A stretch of DNA of 56,936 nt from Bacillus salacetis (GCF_003581585.1 NZ_QXIR01000033.1:1-56936); one strand, 5' to 3'; positions 36,542 through 46,744 are shown, counted from the stretch's first letter. The notes: a model not told the origin generated them from the letters alone. Made by a program: numbers and translations.

Positions 36542-36678
36542 CAAGAGTCCTCTACGGTCACTTTCGGTTTACACCCTTCCGTACTAAGGTATTAAGTCTT
36601 TGTAAGACTGGATATAAATGCTTAGTTTTCAATACAAACCAGGGATCTAATAGTCCCGTGCAGGAAAGGAAGAATGAC

Positions 36679-37473
36679 ATGGGAATCATCGCTATCATCA
36701 CTCTGATCTTTATGATCCCATTCTTATGGGTAATATGGTCTGCATCCGATGTAAAAAGCGGGAAACGGGAAAAAATCGAGTGGAAGAAACCTGCTGGTCT
36801 TCTTATCATCATGCTCCTGATCAGTGGAATCGTTAATTGGTATTTCTACAGCTCCTATCAGCTCGCATTCTTTTCCAATCTTTTCGAAAACATGATCGGC
36901 CTTATGATTACAGGGGCGTTCCTGATCATCTTGTCCATCATCAATATCGTTGTAAGCATCCTCTATAGAGGAGCCCCAAAATCGATTCATAATCCAAAAG
37001 CCATTTGGATCTTTACGGGTGTGTTCTGCCTGACATTTCTGCTGTTATTCACATGGGTTTTTCCTTTTGCCCAAAAGGCCTCCTACGTTAACAAAATTGA
37101 GACCGCAATGGACGCACTGGCAGAAACCGAAGCCGATAAAGAATTCACCGTGCTCTTCATGAACTCTGAAAAAGACTGCATCCGCCGCAGGACAAACAGC
37201 TGTGCCGGCGAGGAGTACAACAACTTTTTCTTCGTCAAAAACAATTTGGACGAACAAAAAGAAGTCCAGGTGCGCATAAGGGCATTGGACTACGATAAAA
37301 AAGAATTGAAAATAGTTGAATCCGTCATCATGACCCTTGATGCAGGAGAGCTGAGGTTAGTCGAGACAGAGGAAACATTAGAGAATTCAAGCGTTTGGAG
37401 TAAATACTCTTTTCAAACAGAGCATCAAACCCATTTCTATGAATCCATGTTCAGGTTTCGGGATGTGGAATGA
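36679..37473 (+). CDS. Four-span membrane protein with an extracytoplasmic domain
   Basis: The product is 264 residues: four membrane segments (about residues 3-22, 42-60, 72-98 and 114-133), then a hydrophilic region of ~130 residues. That region has two cysteines (DCIRRRTNSCAG) and a beta-rich end (QKEVQVRIRALDYDKKELKIVES). I do not recognise it. ATG 36679 follows AAAGGAAG by 6 bases; the frame is open upstream but runs through the divergent leader. Confidence 0.6.
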   Translation: MGIIAIITLIFMIPFLWVIWSASDVKSGKREKIEWKKPAGLLIIMLLISGIVNWYFYSSYQLAFFSNLFENMIGLMITGAFLIILSIINIVVSILYRGAPKSIHNPKAIWIFTGVFCLTFLLLFTWVFPFAQKASYVNKIETAMDALAETEADKEFTVLFMNSEKDCIRRRTNSCAGEEYNNFFFVKNNLDEQKEVQVRIRALDYDKKELKIVESVIMTLDAGELRLVETEETLENSSVWSKYSFQTEHQTHFYESMFRFRDVE

Positions 37474-37497
37474 AGTTCCTCCTTTATAAACATATTT

Positions 37498-37524
37498 GGC
37501 CGTCCATCATAAAGGGCGGCCTTT
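37498..37524 (+). terminator. Terminator of the four-span membrane protein gene
   Basis: GGCCGTCC pairs with GGGCGGCC (one GU), followed by a short T run. Confidence 0.75.
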
Positions 37525-37656
37525 AGCAATTACTGATAGTAAACTTTGCTGCTGGTGCATGATGAAATTCCATGGATATCCCTAATTCACCTAGAAAATT
37601 TTTGTGAAAAAGAATACGCAAGCACAAACTGATGAGAAAACAAACTTTCTACAAGT

Positions 37657-38001
37657 TCACCCCTGTGCCTGCCTGCGAAACAGCAAATACAACAGCGGAC
37701 CAAAAACACCGATTCCTAATGTGAGGAATGCCCAAGGCCAGAAAAATCGATTCGATTTCCTGGCATCGTACCACATCCAAACCAACACTAGAATTAATGA
37801 GATGAATAAATCGGCGAAGACCTGTAAAGAAGCTGAATTACTGAATGCCTGAGCAAAGATTCCCAAAAGCCCGTGTTGATAAACAGCCAAACCCGTTAAG
37901 ATACCAAACAACCCAATCACGAATACAAGTAATACCTGGGGGGATTTCAAAGGATTCCACTTGCCATCCTTCTCAAGAACATTTTCTCCCGCCACCATCA
38001 T
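37657..38001 (-). CDS. Small membrane protein, DUF2834-like
   Basis: The product is about 114 residues with three membrane segments. FADLFISLILVLVWMWYDAR followed by a short loop, then PWAFLTLGIGVFGPLLYLL, resembles the DUF2834 pattern (ADL-S...EAR...GPLLYLL). The exact start is uncertain among three adjacent codons (38004, 38001 or 37998) after AGGAAGAGG. It is divergent from a TetR-type regulator, with palindromic operators between, so it is probably the target of that regulator. Confidence 0.65.
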   Translation of the reverse strand: MMVAGENVLEKDGKWNPLKSPQVLLVFVIGLFGILTGLAVYQHGLLGIFAQAFSNSASLQVFADLFISLILVLVWMWYDARKSNRFFWPWAFLTLGIGVFGPLLYLLFRRQAQG

Positions 38002-38016
38002 CACCTCTTCCTAAGA

Positions 38017-38056
38017 ATGTAGCAACTGCTACATAAATGGTGTAGCACTCACTACA
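38017..38056. promoter_or_regulatory. Two palindromic operators for the TetR regulator
   Basis: ATGTAGCA-AC-TGCTACAT (38017-38034) is a perfect 8-2-8 palindrome; TGTAG-N6-CTACA (38041-38056) is a second half-conserved copy. They lie in the divergent region between the small membrane protein gene and the TetR gene. Confidence 0.7.
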
Positions 38057-38146
38057 TTTTTAATCAATGAAGAAAATAACTTCCTGCCACACTAGCTTTT
38101 TCAGGTGGTGTGTTATACTACTCAAAAAGGATGTAAGGAGCTCTTC

Positions 38147-38695
38147 ATGAAAAAAGGAGAACTAAAGAAGCAGGATATCATTGAGAAAACGGCCGACTAT
38201 ATTCTCTCAAATGGCTTGCAGGCTGCCAGCTTGAGAAACTTAGCCAAAGCAGCGGAAACAAGTGACCGGATGCTTCTCCACTACTTTAATGACAAAGAAG
38301 AATTACTGACCACCATCCTGTCTGCCATTTCCGACAGGCTTATTCATATGCTGAAAAATACAAAAACAGAAAAACTTTCATTTCAAGACCTTGTTCCATT
38401 CTTATATGACACGATGCAAAACCCCCAGGTTCGCCCCTATATGAAGTTATGGATTGAACTGATAGGGACAGGTTCAGAGAATGACCCCTTTTACAGCACT
38501 GCAAAAAAAATCATGGATAGTTTTCATCAGTTCTATATCAACGTGCTGCAAGTGGAAGATCACGAAAATAAAGAACAAATGGCTTCGCTTGCCCTTGTCA
38601 CCATTGAAGGCATAGCCCTACTGGATGCAATAGGCGATCAAGAACGAATACACCAGGCAATTGAGGCTATCCACAGCGGCCGGCATTCTAAATAA
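38147..38695 (+). CDS. TetR/AcrR-family transcriptional regulator
   Basis: The product is 182 residues. The N-terminal DNA-binding domain has the helix-turn-helix pattern GLQAASLRNLAKAAETSDRM and LLHYFNDKEELL. The C-terminal ligand-binding domain (about residues 65-180) has no obvious relatives. ATG 38147 is 6 bases after AAGGAG. It probably represses the divergent DUF2834-like gene and itself through the two operators upstream. Confidence 0.88.
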   Translation: MKKGELKKQDIIEKTADYILSNGLQAASLRNLAKAAETSDRMLLHYFNDKEELLTTILSAISDRLIHMLKNTKTEKLSFQDLVPFLYDTMQNPQVRPYMKLWIELIGTGSENDPFYSTAKKIMDSFHQFYINVLQVEDHENKEQMASLALVTIEGIALLDAIGDQERIHQAIEAIHSGRHSK

Positions 38696-38725
38696 AACAA
38701 TCGATAGAAAACTTCTATACATAAA

Positions 38726-38761
38726 GAAAAATCCTCACTAGTACTTCTGTGAGGATTTTTC
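38726..38761. terminator. Terminator after the TetR gene
   Basis: A perfect 13-bp stem (38726-38738 with 38749-38761) with a 10-base loop has A and T runs on both sides. The 214 bases that follow up to 38975 hold no convincing gene. Confidence 0.88.
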
Positions 38762-38975
38762 TAATGCATAATTTCCTTGAACTTGATTGATTGAGGTTCG
38801 TATTAAAAAAGTAATCTGGGAGTTTTTCTGAAGTCCATAATCCAGTGATTTCACTCATCTTACTAAATTGGAATTCATTCTCCGTCACGTAAATTGCGAG
38901 CCCCAATTACATTCGCCTTTGTTGCTCCAGATTTACTGAGTGTAATAGAGAGTTCCTGGCAAGGTTCGAAATACG

Positions 38976-39545
38976 CTAGTCGACTTCTTCATCTGTAAAG
39001 ACCCACTTTACATCCTCAAGTAATTTATGGTTTTCAGTAGCATGATTATATAATAAGCTGTACTCCGTCGCTCTTTGTGTATCATAGAACAGCTTCCGGG
39101 TATCAGATTCACCTTTCTCCAGTTCTTTATCCCACACTTCCATATCACCCAAAAGAATGTTCAATGTGCCTGATGAATCCACGTCACTGGTCAACCGTAA
39201 ATAGGCAGCATCATCAGCAACTAACGGTTCCTCCGCTAAGTTTTCTACTGTAACTTCAACTGCCAGGAATATTTCCCGCTGCGGAGTCTCCCCCTGATAC
39301 TCTTCCATAGATTCTACTGAATTTATCGTTAATTTATAATTTCCTATATTCGATTGAAACTCTATGGTGTCACCTAAACCCAGTACTTCCCCGCCTTCAG
39401 CAACTCCCTCACCTTTATTGCCTTTGTTGCTCTCGGTTTTTTCTGCTTCCTGTTCACCGCTGGCTTCTGTACTATTTCCCTCATTATCACCACATGCTGT
39501 TAATAAAACTGCCAAGACCAAACTAATTACCCACCATTTTCTCAA
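38976..39545 (-). CDS. DUF4352-like lipoprotein
   Basis: The product is 189 residues with lipobox LTAC (Cys near residue 18), an acidic Ser/Gly/Glu-rich linker, then an immunoglobulin-like domain (YKLTINSVESMEEY; EIFLAVEVTVENLAEEPL), as in DUF4352/telokin-like proteins. TTG 39545 follows AGGAG by about 10 bases. Single gene, function unknown. Confidence 0.72.
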   Translation of the reverse strand: MRKWWVISLVLAVLLTACGDNEGNSTEASGEQEAEKTESNKGNKGEGVAEGGEVLGLGDTIEFQSNIGNYKLTINSVESMEEYQGETPQREIFLAVEVTVENLAEEPLVADDAAYLRLTSDVDSSGTLNILLGDMEVWDKELEKGESDTRKLFYDTQRATEYSLLYNHATENHKLLEDVKWVFTDEEVD

Positions 39546-39658
39546 AAATCACATCTCCTCTGCTGAATTCATAAGTATTCTGTACCAACACTTCCCCATA
39601 CCCTATCCTTAGACTCAATAAAACTATTTGCTATGTAATGACCGCCTAGTTCCAACTC

Positions 39659-39697
39659 AAAAAGGCAGTCCCTCTTTAATGAAGGAACAGCCTTTCT
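39659..39697 (-). terminator. Terminator of the LXG island operon
   Basis: On the minus strand AAAGGCTGTTCCT pairs imperfectly with AGGGACTGCCTTT and is followed by five T. Confidence 0.75.
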
Positions 39698-39701
39698 TTA
39701 A

Positions 39702-40154
39702 TCAATATCGGCTCATGCCGGCACTCATTTCCACAAAGGTTGTCCCTTTGGTGGTCTGCTTATAATCTACGAAAATAGGGGTAGTCTGAACCTGATCTTT
39801 CGTCTTGATATAATTTAGTATCTCCCAGAACTTTTCCTGTGAACTCATCTCGAATTCTTCAAGAGCCCTTGTCATGACCATTTCCTTAACGAAGAAATAA
39901 CTCCGGAAGTTCACATTTTCATCTTTCCGCAGCTCCATCCGGTCTTCTTCCATGACAAAGAAAATTTCTGCCACCATCAACTCATCGAAGGGATTGCTCA
40001 TGATTGCGAAAAACATTTCACCAGTGGTGTGGTATCCATGCTTTGTCAACAGCTCTTCAAAGTCCTCAAAAGCCAGGTTAATTTCTTCTGGAAGGAACCG
40101 GTACAGTTTGGAAGCTACGTTTTTATATGTAATGGCATGCTGATCATGCACCAT
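39702..40154 (-). CDS. Small acidic protein of an LXG island (DUF5085-like), copy 2
   Basis: The product is 150 residues, soluble, with alternating beta and helical character (YRFLPEEINLAFEDFEELL; FFVMEEDRMEL; FFVKEMVMTRA). Its length and pattern resemble the adjacent gene and a family of small proteins encoded next to LXG toxins in bacilli, which I recall as DUF5085. ATG 40154 follows AGGTG by 6 bases and overlaps the upstream gene by 11 bases, so the pair is translationally coupled. Candidate immunity or export-adaptor protein; not shown. Confidence 0.55.
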   Translation of the reverse strand: MVHDQHAITYKNVASKLYRFLPEEINLAFEDFEELLTKHGYHTTGEMFFAIMSNPFDELMVAEIFFVMEEDRMELRKDENVNFRSYFFVKEMVMTRALEEFEMSSQEKFWEILNYIKTKDQVQTTPIFVDYKQTTKGTTFVEMSAGMSRY

Positions 40155-40605
40155 AGGAATCACCTGTACCCGCCACAGGGACATAGAGATCAAGCATGAT
40201 GTCATCATAGACTTCCAGCAAAACACAATAAAATGAATCTTCTACATCCACTCCGTTTTCGGATGCATAGGTCTTGATGCTATCATACGCTTGGTTGAAA
40301 TCCTGATATTGATCAGCCTGCCTTAGAAGAAGGGCATCCCGCACATCCACCTTTTCCTGGTATTGAATATCCGAGTCTCCTGCCATCTCGACCTCTTCAT
40401 TGATTGGCAGATAGTATGTAAACTCCCCTTCGCCGCCAGCTTCATTGGATTTAAAAGTAAAAAAGACAGGTCCATTTTTATAGACTCTCTGCTCCAATTC
40501 CAGCTCTTCAAGAACAGCAAAGCCTTCCTGCCAATCCTCTTTTTTCCCTATCATGGAATACGTCATCAAGTGGTCAAAATAGAGAGAACCTCTTCTGATA
40601 TCCAT
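40144..40605 (-). CDS. Small acidic protein of an LXG island (DUF5085-like), copy 1
   Basis: The product is 153 residues, acidic and soluble: IRRGSLYFDHLMTYSMI at the start, then EGFAVLEELELEQRVYKNGP, FTYYLPINEEVEM and SFYCVLLEVYDDIMLDLYVPV. It ends 2-3 bases from the upstream membrane gene and overlaps its neighbour copy. Relation to copy 2 is judged from length, order of secondary structure and context, so paralogy is likely but not certain. Confidence 0.55.
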   Translation of the reverse strand: MDIRRGSLYFDHLMTYSMIGKKEDWQEGFAVLEELELEQRVYKNGPVFFTFKSNEAGGEGEFTYYLPINEEVEMAGDSDIQYQEKVDVRDALLLRQADQYQDFNQAYDSIKTYASENGVDVEDSFYCVLLEVYDDIMLDLYVPVAGTGDSYGA

Positions 40606-40607
40606 TC

Positions 40608-41384
40608 TTATCCCTTCCTTTCCAATACAACTTTTTTAGAAGGTTTTACACTTCTCTGATAAACATTGAAACTATCAAACCTGAATTTGCAGTAAAGAAT
40701 CACCAGCTGCTCGGGCAGGACGAAAATCATGGCGTAAAAAATCAGGAGGGGGAGGATGATCAATGTTATGGATTCTATTGAATTCATTTGGAAGTTCCTG
40801 ATGAAATACTGAGTAATGAATACAACTATGAGACCACCTACAACGGCAATAGGAAAGTAGGATTTAGCCTCAAACCGCTCCCTGATTTCCCCTCGTGCTG
40901 ATCCTTCCTGATACTCTCCTTTTTTTAACAGCCTTAAAAAACGAAAGATTGTAACTCCCAGTAAAATTGCTGCAGTGGTAAAAATAATTACAGTAAAAGT
41001 TACTAAAGACTCTGCAGTAGCTATTTCTCCTTGTCCAATGGTAAACAGGGGCCATAATAGACCCGGAACAGTAAAAAGCATGTGAGAAACCAGAATTGAC
41101 ACAAGATATTGCAGTTTCTCAAACCTTTTATAAATTGCAGGGATTCCGAACAACAAGCTTAATATACTGATACAGATGGTTGCTGTAAAATGTATCTCCT
41201 TTATCGTTTCTGTACCAGGATACTTTGTGTATGAAGAGGCCGTAGAATGAGTTATATAATAAAGCAGCCAGTGAAGAGGGATAGCCATAATCATATTTCC
41301 CCCAAAAGAATTAGGACTTTGCCTCCCTGTAATAATGGGTGCTTTTAAAACTTCAAAATAGTGCTCAGGTAATTTATTTAGCAA
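40608..41384 (-). CDS. LXG-island six-span membrane protein, copy 2
   Basis: The product is 258 residues with about six membrane segments. It is clearly paralogous to the next upstream gene: GRQSPNSFGG versus GRQSPGSLGG, RFEKLQYLVSI versus KFEKTQYLTSI, EGSARGEIRERFEAKSYFPI versus EGSAKGELREKFEATSYIPI, and an almost identical LPEQLVILYCKFRF near the C-terminus. I do not recognise the family. As it sits directly downstream of an LXG toxin with a hydrophobic C-terminus, it may be a membrane immunity protein. Confidence 0.7.
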   Translation of the reverse strand: MLNKLPEHYFEVLKAPIITGRQSPNSFGGNMIMAIPLHWLLYYITHSTASSYTKYPGTETIKEIHFTATICISILSLLFGIPAIYKRFEKLQYLVSILVSHMLFTVPGLLWPLFTIGQGEIATAESLVTFTVIIFTTAAILLGVTIFRFLRLLKKGEYQEGSARGEIRERFEAKSYFPIAVVGGLIVVFITQYFIRNFQMNSIESITLIILPLLIFYAMIFVLPEQLVILYCKFRFDSFNVYQRSVKPSKKVVLERKG

Positions 41385-41532
41385 GGATATTCACCCTCTT
41401 TATTAAAAAGTCATCTGTTATATCTTATCTAGTTTAGTCTCAATCTGCCTGAGCAATAGTGCATATTGTTATAGATCGGTAATTTAAAAGTAATTTCACC
41501 CTTAACATCCACCTTCAGATACTTCCTAAAAA

Positions 41533-42324
41533 TCACCTGGTCTTTTTTAAAGCATTAGGTTTTGGATCCTCCATAGGGTACAAATGACCGCTCCAGTTAA
41601 AATTAAAGCTTTTAAAACGGAATTTGCAATAAAGAATCACCAGTTGCTCGGGCAAGACGAAAATCATTGTATAGAATATGAGCAGTGGAAGAACTGTAAA
41701 TATATTCGATTCAAGAGACCCTCCCATTACTCCATTTCTCAACAAAGAATTGACAATAAGGACAACTCCTGTGCCGCCTATAATGGCAATCGGAATATAC
41801 GAGGTAGCTTCAAACTTCTCTCTTAGTTCCCCTTTTGCTGAGCCCTCACGGTATTGTCCCTTTTGAAGAAGAACGTAAAAACGGACAAATACAGCCAGAA
41901 ACAGGGCTGCAGCGACCGATAACGTGATAAATGTAAAAGAGATTAGAAATTCTGCTGTTGCACCATCCTTTTCACCGATTAAAAACAGAGCACCAATGTA
42001 AAGATATACTCCGAAAAGGTTTTGAGAAACGATAATTGACGTTAGGTACTGAGTTTTTTCAAACTTCTTATACACGGCTGAAATTGCAAAAATAGCCGAA
42101 AAAACAGTTAATAGAATGGTAATCCAAAAATGAATTATTTTAATCTTTTCCACATTGGGATAAACTGTACTTTCAGCAGCGATATAATAAATTAAATAGT
42201 AAAGCAGGAATTGCAGAAAGCAGCCAAGGAAAAGGATACCACCGAGGGAACCAGGGCTTTGTCTGCCAGATCTCAGTGGCTCTCTTAATACGGCAAAATC
42301 TTCTTCTGTCAATCTTTTAAACAT
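41533..42324 (-). CDS. LXG-island six-span membrane protein, copy 1
   Basis: The product is 263 residues with about six membrane segments and a conserved cytoplasmic loop between segments 4 and 5 (QYREGSAKGELREKFEATSY). It is paralogous to the copy downstream. It starts 15 bases after the toxin gene ends, so it is the gene most closely coupled to the toxin. The 148-base gap to the second copy has no clear promoter or terminator. Confidence 0.72.
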   Translation of the reverse strand: MFKRLTEEDFAVLREPLRSGRQSPGSLGGILFLGCFLQFLLYYLIYYIAAESTVYPNVEKIKIIHFWITILLTVFSAIFAISAVYKKFEKTQYLTSIIVSQNLFGVYLYIGALFLIGEKDGATAEFLISFTFITLSVAAALFLAVFVRFYVLLQKGQYREGSAKGELREKFEATSYIPIAIIGGTGVVLIVNSLLRNGVMGGSLESNIFTVLPLLIFYTMIFVLPEQLVILYCKFRFKSFNFNWSGHLYPMEDPKPNALKKTR

Positions 42325-42339
42325 CTTACATCCTCCAAT

Positions 42340-43863
42340 TTAGCGAAACCAGCCTTTGATGTTGTCTAAAACGGATTTGCCCGATTTCTCGCTTTTCTTG
42401 TTTAACAGGTAGTTTGCAAACATACCGGCTCCAATCCCTATGGCAGTTCCTACTCCCGGAATTGGAATAAACGCTGTACCAGCAGCAGTAAATGCAGCTT
42501 GTACCGCACCCGAAACAGCGAGGTCAATTGTAGTATCTACAGTTGCTCTCCCCACCGCTGCACTTCCAGTAAGACCATCTTCTACTGCTTTATGATGGTT
42601 ACTATAGTAGGTGAGTCCTGCACCTAGTGGTCCTAGAGCTTTTATGGAGCTTTTTCCCGGACCGCTAGTAGCAATCCCTTTAAAGTCTACTGCATCTTTA
42701 AAAGATTTACCCGCTCCTGAAATAGCAGCTTTACCAACAGTTTTCAATTTTTCAGTATTGGTAGCCTGGTTATTCCAATAAGCAAGCGGTGCATGTTCTT
42801 TGAGTATATCATCTCCGACCTTTGACCATCCCGACTGACCTGGCTTTTTAGAAGCATATTTTAAGGTAACTACTTTATTTTCCGCAATAATTTTATGCTT
42901 TTCTGTATATTTTCTCATGTTTTTAGGGAGACTTTTCATCAGCTCCCCCTTAGCTTTTCTATCAGGCAGCACACCAAAAGACTCTAGAGCTCGCTCTGTT
43001 GCATACATTCTATAAGAATGTTTTCCTGTCTGCGGATTGTACACTTTTTCTATTCTTAACCCGTCTTTTCGCCCTGCTCTAAACATTCTAAAGCTTGTAA
43101 TAGCACCAGATACAATAGCATTATACCTTTTTTGGGAAGAAACATCTTCCTTTTGCTTAAGCCGAAGGTCCTCCTTAACTTCCTCCCCATTTCGCTTTGC
43201 CAGTTCAGTTGTTAAGGGCGAAACAGATATATACTCTTTCCACTGTTTAGTAGGAAAGTTGTTATTCACCAGTCCATCCTTAATCATACCCTCAAGATCG
43301 GACAGCCATTGCTCCATAGTTTCAATGTCATCTGCAATCATGTCCATTGCAGTAGTTTGAGACCGGTCAAATTGGTGAAGGTCAGTAATTGTATCATCTT
43401 TTTTCTTTACAGCTCTCCAGACGCTATCTTGAAAATTTTCATCATTCAGCTTAGGAATCATAACAATATCCGAAACAGAGCGTATAATAGCATTTCCTTC
43501 ATCAGTGAGACTGGCAGTCAGCTGTCTTACTTCATTTAATTTTGACTGGATCTCACCTTCTAGGAAATCCTCCCGTATGACACCAGAAGAATGAGGTTCA
43601 AGAGAATTTAATGCAGACAGCATTTGATCTAGCATAATGTTGAATTTGTCCCTAAAGGTTAAGAAAAATTCTAAAAAAGGAACATGACAATCTCTATAAA
43701 ATGCCCTTATCGCACTTCCTCCCTTTCCTTTAAGAGATTCTTCCATTCTGGAAAAGCTTTCGATTGCTTCTAGAATAGCTTCAATTTCTCCCTGCAAGCG
43801 TTTCAAGTTCTCCTGCTGACTTTTAATGCCTTCGTGAAAAGGCAGTGCTTTTAGTACTTTCAC
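42340..43863 (-). CDS. LXG-domain toxin, predicted type VII secretion substrate
   Basis: The product is 507 residues. Residues 1-~200 match the LXG domain: MKVLKALPFHEGI, EESLKGKGGSAIRAFYRDCHVPFLEFF and long helices. The middle (~215-400) has a basic region (YNAIVSGAITSFRMFRAGRK) and a KTGKHSYRM-like beta segment. The last ~97 residues are Gly/Ala-rich and hydrophobic (AVSGAVQAAFTAAGTAF; IPGVGTAIGIGAGMFANYLL), with G-x3-G spacing suggestive of a membrane-inserting toxin; no nuclease motif is seen. GTG 43863 follows GAGGTG by about 8 bases. The secretion machine itself is not in the window. Confidence 0.85.
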   Translation of the reverse strand: MKVLKALPFHEGIKSQQENLKRLQGEIEAILEAIESFSRMEESLKGKGGSAIRAFYRDCHVPFLEFFLTFRDKFNIMLDQMLSALNSLEPHSSGVIREDFLEGEIQSKLNEVRQLTASLTDEGNAIIRSVSDIVMIPKLNDENFQDSVWRAVKKKDDTITDLHQFDRSQTTAMDMIADDIETMEQWLSDLEGMIKDGLVNNNFPTKQWKEYISVSPLTTELAKRNGEEVKEDLRLKQKEDVSSQKRYNAIVSGAITSFRMFRAGRKDGLRIEKVYNPQTGKHSYRMYATERALESFGVLPDRKAKGELMKSLPKNMRKYTEKHKIIAENKVVTLKYASKKPGQSGWSKVGDDILKEHAPLAYWNNQATNTEKLKTVGKAAISGAGKSFKDAVDFKGIATSGPGKSSIKALGPLGAGLTYYSNHHKAVEDGLTGSAAVGRATVDTTIDLAVSGAVQAAFTAAGTAFIPIPGVGTAIGIGAGMFANYLLNKKSEKSGKSVLDNIKGWFR

Positions 43864-43876
43864 TCTCTCACCTCAT

Positions 43877-44170
43877 TTACCTATGTTCCTGGATTTGCAC
43901 ATGATCTTTAATGTTCCCTGAAACTTGTCTATCTGTTTCCCTCATGAAATCCACTGATTTGTAAGTCGATGATATATTTTGATTTAAAATTTTTTGGTAT
44001 CTAAATAACAAGTTTTGAAGGCTCTTTGTAGTCTCTTCCAGTCTTCTTGTGCATTCAAGCATGTTTCCCTCTATAGGTTGTGTTCCTTGGGGTTGAAGTG
44101 ATCCGCAAGCATTCCGAATTTCATTCAGATTTACTTCAATCTCTCCGTATTCCATTTTGATTTCCGTCAT
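43877..44170 (-). CDS. Small helical partner of the LXG toxin (DUF5344/YwqI-YxiC-like)
   Basis: The 97-residue protein begins MTEIKMEYGEIEVNLNEI and is predicted helical with a central turn, like the WXG100-type helpers encoded before LXG toxins (YwqI/YxiC group). It starts the island and ends 13 bases before the toxin gene. B. subtilis islands usually carry a second small partner of the YwqH (DUF5082) type; none is seen here. Such partners form helical complexes with the LXG domain that target it for export. Confidence 0.75.
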   Translation of the reverse strand: MTEIKMEYGEIEVNLNEIRNACGSLQPQGTQPIEGNMLECTRRLEETTKSLQNLLFRYQKILNQNISSTYKSVDFMRETDRQVSGNIKDHVQIQEHR

Positions 44171-44232
44171 TTTCTCATCCTCCTGGTTTTATTGGTTATG
44201 CAAGATAACAAATGATTTAATCATCAGTATGA

Positions 44233-44261
44233 ATTACACGAAAAAGAGAAGAATTATGCAA
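44233..44261 (-). promoter_or_regulatory. Weak candidate promoter of the LXG island
   Basis: On the minus strand, TTGCAT (44256-44261), a 17-base spacer and TGTAAT (44233-44238). The match is partial. The remaining 500 bases of this spacer are AT-rich and hold only the groEL terminator and no gene that I can see. Confidence 0.35.
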
Positions 44262-44575
44262 ACTACAGTGCTGGGGTGATATTGAAAATATTAAGCTCTC
44301 TGTTATCTTATTGCGAATCATCACGATCATGTGGTAATAAATACTAGAAGGCAAAACTGTTCCACTTTATTTTTCCAGAATATTACTTAAAATTAAATAG
44401 ATCCTTTGTATGGTTTTTTATTCCAATAAATTAGGTGGTAGTACAATGGTCATGACTTCTTTGTAGATAAATCAGTATTTTTTACCACTTCTTTTTGTAA
44501 AATAAACCTGTTTTTTCCAGTAAAGTGTTAAAATTTTTAAAAATGGGTTAGTAATCTTTTTGAATCTTGGGAAAT

Positions 44576-44617
44576 AAAAAAAGCTTCTCATAAGTTAATT
44601 TAACTAATGAGAAGCTT
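44576..44617 (-). terminator. Terminator of the groES-groEL operon
   Basis: A near-palindrome with arms AAGCTTCTCAT and ATGAGAAGCTT and complementary inner bases is followed on the minus strand by eight T. Confidence 0.9.
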
Positions 44618-44692
44618 CTATTTAATATCATGTTAGCATTATGTTAGCAAATACTCATAAACCCTTATATTACAAGGGATTGAGGGAGCAGA

Positions 44693-46348
<1,656 letters not shown>

Positions 46349-46377
46349 TTAGGTTTATTTTTTCAGTTAAAGATCGA

Positions 46378-46665
46378 TTATTCGCCGATTACAGCCAGAA
46401 TGTCGCTGTCACGAAGGATCAGGTATTCTGTGCCTTGGTATTTCACTTCTGTACCAGCATATTTAGAGAAGATGATTTTATCGCCGGCAGCTACATCAAG
46501 AGCTGCACGTTCACCATTATCAAGAACACGGCCTGCACCTACAGCAACAACTTTGCCTTCTTGAGGCTTCTCCTTAGCTGAATCCGGCAGAACAATACCG
46601 CTTGCTGTTTTCTCTTCTGACTCTACTAGCTCAATAACGACGCGATCACCTAGTGGTTTTAACAA
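46378..46665 (-). CDS. groES: Co-chaperonin GroES
   Basis: The product is 95 residues (start [14 protein letters not shown]; mobile loop [18 protein letters not shown]; end [16 protein letters not shown]). TTG 46665 is 9 bases after AGGAGG; an in-frame ATG at 46683 overlaps the ribosome site and would add an unusual MRRLFH. First gene of the heat-shock operon, under CIRCE control. Confidence 0.98.
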   Translation of the reverse strand: MLKPLGDRVVIELVESEEKTASGIVLPDSAKEKPQEGKVVAVGAGRVLDNGERAALDVAAGDKIIFSKYAGTEVKYQGTEYLILRDSDILAVIGE

Positions 46666-46707
46666 GTGAAACAACCTCCTCATATATTATGTAAGTATTC
46701 TTTATTA

Positions 46708-46734
46708 TTAGCACTCATTAACAGTGAGTGCTAA
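46708..46734. promoter_or_regulatory. CIRCE operator (HrcA site)
   Basis: TTAGCACTC-N9-GAGTGCTAA, a perfect match to the CIRCE consensus, 43 bases upstream of the groES start. HrcA binding here represses groES-groEL at normal temperature. Confidence 0.98.
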
Positions 46735-46744
46735 CACATTTATT

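Noticed and set aside
36475..36678. 5' extension of the four-span membrane protein
   Set aside because: Crosses the terminator hairpin and leader of the divergent gene; a good ribosome site serves ATG 36679.
38762..38975. Possible gene remnant between the TetR terminator and the DUF4352-like lipoprotein
   Set aside because: Short frames in two phases look somewhat coding (for example LSKSGATKANVIGARNLRDG on the minus strand), but I cannot match them to a family and there is no start.
39702..44170. Prophage or insertion element carrying the LXG island
   Set aside because: No integrase, transposase, attachment repeat or phage structural gene is visible in or near it.
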